From the NCBI RefSeq assembly GCF_000753715.1, contig NZ_JPER01000004.1, positions 124,001-188,000 on the forward strand: DNA of 64,000 bases, given 5' to 3'. This DNA comes from Pseudidiomarina salinarum (GTDB taxonomy: Bacteria > Pseudomonadota > Gammaproteobacteria > Enterobacterales > Alteromonadaceae). Below, one piece after another: positions 58,980 to 64,000 of the stretch (its first letter is position 1; every line of letters begins with the position of its first letter). A model generated the notes under the pieces. It was not told the origin of the DNA. It did not search any database and worked only from the letters and a program-made list of their open reading frames with translations. The translations under genes were made by a program, and so were the position numbers.

Positions 58980-60673
58980 ATCTGGCAGTCGTCAACTTCA
59001 GGGGCTACGTCGCGCCATAACCAGGCAGGTAAGGAGTCGCCCCGCGGCAGGTAGGTGTAATCGAAGGTTTCACCATCGCGCTCAACAATGATCGTCATCT
59101 TCGCTTCAACGTCATCACGCAGGGTGCGCAACGGGGTGAAGCTGACAATCTTGTCGCCTTCCAGCAGCCCGGCAATAGCGGCATTTGAATCGGCGGTTAA
59201 GTTGGTTACCTGGCCTAAGTTCATCCGGTCAAAGCCCAGCTCAAAGCCGCGCACTTGCGTCTGATAGGGCGCAAAGCACGGTCCCCAGGCCTGCGGATGC
59301 GGCACAATCAGCTCGCCGCTTACCATGGCCTGATGATCAGTAAAGGCTTCATTGCCAATATAGCCTGCTAACAGTTGCTGCCAGCGCTCATTGCCAATAT
59401 TCTCACCTTCGTCCTGCAGCGCGTTGATCTGCAGCACCAGGGTATCTAAAGTGGCTTCGCCATCGCTCGCCGCGATGATTTTCGCGTCGGCATTGGTCAG
59501 ATACATAAAGCCGCGACCATAAGGCACCCGTTGGGCTAAGCCATCTTTCCAGAACATCTCACCGGCCGCTTCATTGCTCGCTGCCACGTAGGGATTGCTG
59601 TAATAGCCCTCGGCCATGTCATTGATGGTTTCGAGTACTTCGGCGCGGCTCATCAGCCCGGCCCGGTGGGCCATCACCACTTTGTAATACTCGGCGGTGC
59701 CTTCGGAATACCAGGCGGTTAAGGCGTGTGGTTCGTCTTTGCCATTCAGGCCGGTCCAGTTATGTGCAATCTCATGCGACAACAACATCAGCGGGCCATC
59801 TTCAGAGGCATCTTCATCGATGCCCCACGAGAACGCGAACGAATCGATAAAGCCGGTACCGCCACCACCCGCGTGGGGGTTCGAGCGGATAAATACCCGA
59901 TACGAGGCATCCGGCTGGCCGTGGAATTCTGCCATGGTTTTAAACAGGCGGGTGATATTGGCGGCAAGCTTTTCGATATTAAACGGCGGCTCGGTGATCC
60001 AGTACAGGTTAAAAGCCGCGTCAGGGTCATCTACCGCTCGCTTTACCTCGCCGGCGGCGTAATAGGCAAAGCGCAGGTTACTCACCGTCAGGGTCAGTTC
60101 CTGCTCGCCTTCACCTAAGCTCCAGGCGCCTGAGGTGCCGGCCGGAGCGTTACTGAAATCCCAGTCCATGCCGACATCGTACTTCGCCTGTTCGTCACTG
60201 GGCAGCAGCATGAAGTACACGCCGGCGCCCATGATGCCACCGTCTTGCGGACGTACATCAAACAGCGGGCCGTTGCGGGTGTTTTTGTCCACCTGCCGCG
60301 GTTCAGCGCGGTAACTTACGGTCACATCACCGACGGTATCGCGCGGCACAAGGTAACTGCGGTACTGACCCGACGACGTGGGATCTTCATCCCGCGCGGT
60401 GAGTACCAGTTCACCCTGTTCATCCGCTGCCTGCACCTGCTCAGCTGAATAGGCGGCGGTGGGCGTACCCACCAGCACTACCGGCATGCTCAGCAGTGCA
60501 TCGCCAGCAGCCGCACCGGGTTCGGACAGCCGCAAGGTCACGTCCATGCCCTCAACTTCGCTTTCGCCGTACGGAGCTAACAGTACAGATAAACCCGGGC
60601 CGTCTGCCGGCAGGTTCTGGCCGCAACCGGCCAGTAACCAGACTCCTGCTAGTGCCATTACAATCTGTTTCAT
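58976..60673 (-). CDS. M61-like lipoprotein metallopeptidase
   Basis: A 565-residue exported lipoprotein (lipobox LLAGCG near residue 18). The zinc-binding HEIAHNW is near residue 301, with the third ligand in YSEGTAEYYK about 20 residues later. The N-terminal beta-rich part and the C-terminal PDZ-like region (QVTNLTADSNAAIAGLLEGDKI) match glycyl aminopeptidase-type M61 enzymes. It probably trims peptides in the periplasm. Together with the S10-amidohydrolase and the neighbouring TonB receptor it suggests a peptide-scavenging unit. It ends four bases inside the aminotransferase gene and starts 31 bases downstream of the receptor stop. Confidence 0.83.
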   Translation of the reverse strand: MKQIVMALAGVWLLAGCGQNLPADGPGLSVLLAPYGESEVEGMDVTLRLSEPGAAAGDALLSMPVVLVGTPTAAYSAEQVQAADEQGELVLTARDEDPTSSGQYRSYLVPRDTVGDVTVSYRAEPRQVDKNTRNGPLFDVRPQDGGIMGAGVYFMLLPSDEQAKYDVGMDWDFSNAPAGTSGAWSLGEGEQELTLTVSNLRFAYYAAGEVKRAVDDPDAAFNLYWITEPPFNIEKLAANITRLFKTMAEFHGQPDASYRVFIRSNPHAGGGGTGFIDSFAFSWGIDEDASEDGPLMLLSHEIAHNWTGLNGKDEPHALTAWYSEGTAEYYKVVMAHRAGLMSRAEVLETINDMAEGYYSNPYVAASNEAAGEMFWKDGLAQRVPYGRGFMYLTNADAKIIAASDGEATLDTLVLQINALQDEGENIGNERWQQLLAGYIGNEAFTDHQAMVSGELIVPHPQAWGPCFAPYQTQVRGFELGFDRMNLGQVTNLTADSNAAIAGLLEGDKIVSFTPLRTLRDDVEAKMTIIVERDGETFDYTYLPRGDSLPAWLWRDVAPEVDDCQI

Positions 60674-60703
60674 AACGATTTAGCTCTTTTTATGAGTAAT
60701 GGT

Positions 60704-63655
60704 TCAGAAGCTGTAGTTCAGGCCAACGTAATAACGCCGTCCCAGGATGTCGCCATAACCCACAGTCGGATACGACGGCTCGCGGTCAAATGCGTTCTGC
60801 ACCCCAAAGCGTACCGACAGATTCTGACTCGCGTCATAATTCACCGACATGCTGTGGCGGGTATTTGAAGCCACTTCCGGGTTCGGGCTGGTTTCGATGG
60901 TCGCGTTGTAGTCTTGCTTCACTCGTGGCAGGTAATCAATGAACCAGCCCACGCTAACCGGACCACGATGGTATTGCAGGGTTAGCTGCGTACGCCAGTC
61001 GGGCTGCTCCAGCGTGCCTTCGTAACGGGTTACTTCAAAACCAGACACGCTTTGCTCGTACAGTGACACGTGAGTCGCTTGCAGATTCACGTCCAGACGC
61101 GATTCTTCAAACTGATGGCCATAGAAGACCGCGACGTTTTGTCCGCGATATTTCTTGTAGCCGGCGTTTACGAAGCTGCTGCGCGCATCAACGATCTGCG
61201 CCTCGTCATCACGTTCAAACAGGTTACAGATCTCCGTCGGTTGCACCGTTGAGTCATAACAAACCTGTAAGGCGTTTTCTAAGGTAAAGGCTTCGATGGC
61301 GTTTTCAATTTCAATATCGATGTGATCTAAGCTGAAGGTCAGGTTCTCAACGAACGCTGGCTGCCAGACAAAACCGACTGAGAAGCTGTCAGCTGTTTCA
61401 CTTTGCAGATCAGGGTTACCCGACTGTACGCCCGGGAACAGAATATTCTGGGCTTGCGAGGTAAAATCGCTGCCATCAATACCCAGTTCATTGAACATTT
61501 CTTCGCAGTTGGCACGACGCACGCCCGGTGCCGCACCGGCATCGATGTTGCGCTGATCACAAGGATCTAAGCCAGCGGACATGTTCTGGGTGCGCTCAGG
61601 TAACAGCAGTTCGGTTAAGCTTGGGGTTCTGAAGCTGCGGCCAATGGTGCTGCGAACCAGTAAGTTCTCATTCAGACGCCAGTTGATACCTGTGTTCCAG
61701 ACCAGTTCGCTGTCGGCCAGGCTGTTACTGACCTGACGTAGCGCCACATTCCAGTCGAGCGACTCCACAAAGGCAATGTTCTGATGCGAACCAATCAGGG
61801 GGACATCAACCTCGAAAGCAAACTCATGGGTATCGTAGTCGCCGGATATTGGTGTGATCGGCTGATTACGGCTAACGCCCTGCAATGACGCTTCGTTGCC
61901 TGAGAACTCCGCTTCTTCCTGACGGTATTCATAAGCGACCGAGAACATCACTTCACCGCCGCTGATTTCCGCCAGCGTACCACCGAGGGTGGCCAGGAAG
62001 TTGTTCTGCGTGTTCTTGTAGGTATCTTCAAGTTCGACCGACACATAATCGCGGGCGGCCTGGGATACGTTGCCATTACCGAACGGATTCAGCGGCGCGC
62101 AACCAGTCGCTGACGGGTCGGCGCAGACAATTTCACCGTTGGCATTACGGGTGGCCTGAATGGCATTGGCGAAGTTCGCGGTGTGCACACCCCAGCGTTG
62201 GGTAGACCCTTCGCTGCCAGCGGCTGATGCCGATACCGACCAGTAATAGAATCGGTTGTTGTAATCAAAGTCACCATCCAGCCCAAACAGGACGCGCCAG
62301 GTTTCGGTGTCATTGGCAATATTGCGGGTTGGTACCAGGTCTTCCCATGCTTTTGATACATAAATGGGCTGGCCCACGTACGGCAGGGTGCCTGCACCAG
62401 GCAGGAAGTAATTGGAGTTAAGTAGTACGTCGCGTGCCTGATCGGTCAGGAAGGGGTTGCCAGGGGTAAAACCAATGGCCCCGGCATCGCCGCGCAATAA
62501 GGTTGAGTTGTACAACTGCGTACCCTGCGGGTCATCGCGCTCAACCTTGGAGTACAGCATTTCGGTGCTGACTTTAATGCCGTTATCCAGGTATTTATGC
62601 CCCAGCAGGTTCACGTTCAGGCGCTCAATGGCTGAACGCAGTGACATCATCTGCGCCCGGCTATAGCCTTCGCCGCCGTCCGAGAATGCTGGCTGATAGT
62701 AGGTGCCAATGTCGTAAGGCACCAGGTTGCCGTCGCTGTCAAAGCGCAGCGGATTACCGTCGTTGCTGACCAGGAACATCGGCAGCGGCGCCGGAATACT
62801 GAACAGCACACCATGCTGGTTGTGTTCCATAAAGCGGTGGTCGTTTACTGGCAGGCGCGCTGATGTGCCGCTGCCGGGGCCGCCGTAGTTAGGGTTCGCC
62901 ACGGTTGAGTAAGCGTTCTCGGTCCATGGCCGGTCGACGCCGAACAGCGCCGGGCTGTCGGTGTATTCCACGTTCAGCGCCAGGTTGCCGCTGTTGTTAT
63001 CAAAGTTGCGGCCTAAGGTGGCGCGCAAGCTGGTATTACCAAAATCACCACGCTCGGTATCGCCGTATTGCACGTCGAAATTGGCGCCTTCAAAATCATC
63101 TTTGAGAATGTAGTTCACTACGCCGGCGATGGCATCACTGCCGTACACGGCGGCGCCACCAACCTGAATCACCTCGACCCGTTCAACCAGGCCCACCGGA
63201 ATAATGCTGGCGTCCATCTGATTACCGCCGGCGCCATTGCCGGCCGAGTTGGTGCTGACCATACGCCGGCCATTGACCAGGCTCAGGGTGCGCTGGCTAC
63301 CTAAGTTTGAGAGGTTGATAAAGTACTGGCCGCTACCCACCGAGCTGCCACTGAAATCGTTCTCGGGAACATTCGATCCCATGGTCAGCGGCGAATCGAG
63401 CATGGCCTGCGCTACGTTGGTGTAACCACGCGCTTCCATCTCTTGTTCACCGATCACCGAAACCGGGGTTGAGGTTTCCATATCAACGCGGCGGATACGT
63501 GAGCCGGTTACCTGAATGCGTTCATCAGGCTGGGTTACTTCTTCGTTGTTCTCTTCGCTAGCTTGAGGTTCTTGTTCTTGAGCCGTGGCGTTGCCCATTG
63601 CAAGTGCTCCAAACAGAGCGATATGAATGAGTGCGCTTAATTTTGTTATTTTCAT
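60704..63655 (-). CDS. Large TonB-dependent receptor (Oar-like plug motif)
   Basis: A 983-residue outer-membrane receptor. The signal peptide ends at GNATAQE, an acidic stretch (EPQASEENNEEV) follows, and the plug begins with ERIQVTGSRIRRVDMETSTPVSVIGEQ. Other plug landmarks are DSPLTMGSNVPEND, VNGRRMVSTNSAGNG and VEVIQVGGAAVYGSDAIAGVVNYIL. The barrel ends YYVGLNYSF with the terminal phenylalanine. This plug type is frequent in receptors for peptides, polysaccharides or oligomers in Xanthomonas and Alteromonadales rather than siderophores. No Fur box was found upstream. It leads the peptide cluster: the M61 gene is 31 bases downstream. Confidence 0.88.
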   Translation of the reverse strand: MKITKLSALIHIALFGALAMGNATAQEQEPQASEENNEEVTQPDERIQVTGSRIRRVDMETSTPVSVIGEQEMEARGYTNVAQAMLDSPLTMGSNVPENDFSGSSVGSGQYFINLSNLGSQRTLSLVNGRRMVSTNSAGNGAGGNQMDASIIPVGLVERVEVIQVGGAAVYGSDAIAGVVNYILKDDFEGANFDVQYGDTERGDFGNTSLRATLGRNFDNNSGNLALNVEYTDSPALFGVDRPWTENAYSTVANPNYGGPGSGTSARLPVNDHRFMEHNQHGVLFSIPAPLPMFLVSNDGNPLRFDSDGNLVPYDIGTYYQPAFSDGGEGYSRAQMMSLRSAIERLNVNLLGHKYLDNGIKVSTEMLYSKVERDDPQGTQLYNSTLLRGDAGAIGFTPGNPFLTDQARDVLLNSNYFLPGAGTLPYVGQPIYVSKAWEDLVPTRNIANDTETWRVLFGLDGDFDYNNRFYYWSVSASAAGSEGSTQRWGVHTANFANAIQATRNANGEIVCADPSATGCAPLNPFGNGNVSQAARDYVSVELEDTYKNTQNNFLATLGGTLAEISGGEVMFSVAYEYRQEEAEFSGNEASLQGVSRNQPITPISGDYDTHEFAFEVDVPLIGSHQNIAFVESLDWNVALRQVSNSLADSELVWNTGINWRLNENLLVRSTIGRSFRTPSLTELLLPERTQNMSAGLDPCDQRNIDAGAAPGVRRANCEEMFNELGIDGSDFTSQAQNILFPGVQSGNPDLQSETADSFSVGFVWQPAFVENLTFSLDHIDIEIENAIEAFTLENALQVCYDSTVQPTEICNLFERDDEAQIVDARSSFVNAGYKKYRGQNVAVFYGHQFEESRLDVNLQATHVSLYEQSVSGFEVTRYEGTLEQPDWRTQLTLQYHRGPVSVGWFIDYLPRVKQDYNATIETSPNPEVASNTRHSMSVNYDASQNLSVRFGVQNAFDREPSYPTVGYGDILGRRYYVGLNYSF

Positions 63656-63805
63656 AGTTATTCACCGTCACAAGTGGCAGAAAGTTTAAAAGACTACTCT
63701 GCTATCGAATCTAGCGAAGATCGCGAAAGGAGTTTATGCGTTTGTACGGGTATTTTTGGCGGATTTAGAAAAAATATTGCGCAAAAACTGTCCACAGAGC
63801 GTTAT

Positions 63806-64000
63806 CTATTCATTAAGCATCCGATGCTTAATATAATTGACCGCAGCGAGGTCCTGACAGATATGCCCGAGTGATTTATAGACGGTGATTGCCTGCTCCG
63901 ATTCGCGTCCGGATTGGCGCCCGGCCAGAATTTCACCAATTTCGGCGTGAATATGGCTTTCGTCCACTGCACCAGCGGCTATAGCCCGTTTTAGCTCGGC
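63806..64000 (-). CDS. Ornithine cyclodeaminase/mu-crystallin family protein (5' end beyond window)
   Basis: Only the last 64 residues and the stop are in the window. On the minus strand the fragment reads HIHAEIGEILAGRQSGRESE, then ITVYKSLGHICQDLAAVNYI and a short tail to the TAG at 63806. The GE(I/L)LAGR..GRES and ITV(F/Y)KSLG..xQD motifs are diagnostic for the ornithine cyclodeaminase family, which includes alanine dehydrogenases and ketimine reductases. It could act on the amino acids released by the upstream peptide cluster. It is transcribed in the same direction as the TonB receptor, 150 bases before its start. Confidence 0.8.
   Translation of the reverse strand, partial: AELKRAIAAGAVDESHIHAEIGEILAGRQSGRESEQAITVYKSLGHICQDLAAVNYIKHRMLNE

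Noticed and set aside
1-64000. tRNA, rRNA, CRISPR array, insertion sequence or origin
   Set aside because: No cloverleaf, repeat-spacer array, transposase or DnaA-box cluster was seen by eye, though a search could still find small RNAs.

Overview
The window comes from a marine-type gammaproteobacterium, most likely Alteromonadales. The evidence is a gmk-rpoZ-spoT-ridA operon with trmH-recG nearby, Fur-type iron boxes in front of TonB receptors, candidate MetJ boxes, and several secreted peptidases and TonB receptors. No tRNA, rRNA, CRISPR array, insertion sequence or replication origin was recognised. Both ends cut a gene: recG on the left and an ornithine cyclodeaminase-family gene on the right. 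All assignments come from reading motifs; no database search was possible.

Layout. 1-13 kb: recG and trmH are separated from ridA, spoT, rpoZ and gmk by about 7 kb of unrelated genes: an RluA-type pseudouridine synthase, an NTF2-like secreted protein, a secreted M20 hydrolase, an acyl-CoA ligase, a GNAT-nitrilase fusion and a NhaC-type carrier behind a MetJ-like site. 13-25 kb: LemA and an M48 protease, homoserine dehydrogenase, a secreted amidohydrolase, YajQ, a diguanylate cyclase, a methyltransferase, a His-tailed permease, a dGTPase and a Fur-controlled TonB receptor. 25-33 kb: a GAF-PAS-GGDEF-EAL protein, an APC permease, Ohr, two GSTs, an FkbM methyltransferase and small unknown genes. 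One of these, a 142-residue protein, has a promoter with MetJ boxes and a leader RNA that resembles the SAM-I riboswitch clan. 33-41 kb: a PepSY protein and siderophore receptor divergent from a ZIP transporter, YjbQ, a YefM-YoeB toxin-antitoxin pair with its operator, a LysE exporter and a DUF885 lipoprotein.

41-46.7 kb is a six-gene minus-strand operon in which every product has an export signal. Its proteins have LPP20/CsgG-like character and include a duplicated module; I do not recognise the system. 46.9-53.8 kb looks like a defence or mobile island: a scar joining the start of a methyltransferase gene to the end of an HNH endonuclease gene, a NERD-domain membrane protein, a 235-bp element bounded by 15-bp inverted repeats, a PLD-helicase-S24-DUF3427 protein, a methyltransferase related to the scar, and a protein with a HEPN-type RX4H motif.

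54-64 kb appears to be a peptide or amino-acid scavenging cluster: a lipoprotein fusing an S10 carboxypeptidase to an amidohydrolase, a Tat-exported class V aminotransferase-like protein, an M61-like lipoprotein peptidase, a large TonB receptor, and the end of an ornithine cyclodeaminase-family gene. The receptor would bring oligopeptide-derived compounds across the outer membrane and the periplasmic enzymes would process them.

The strongest candidates for something undescribed are the SAM-like leader with MetJ boxes at 32.9-33.06 kb, the six-gene envelope operon at 41-46.7 kb, and the island at 46.9-53.8 kb.
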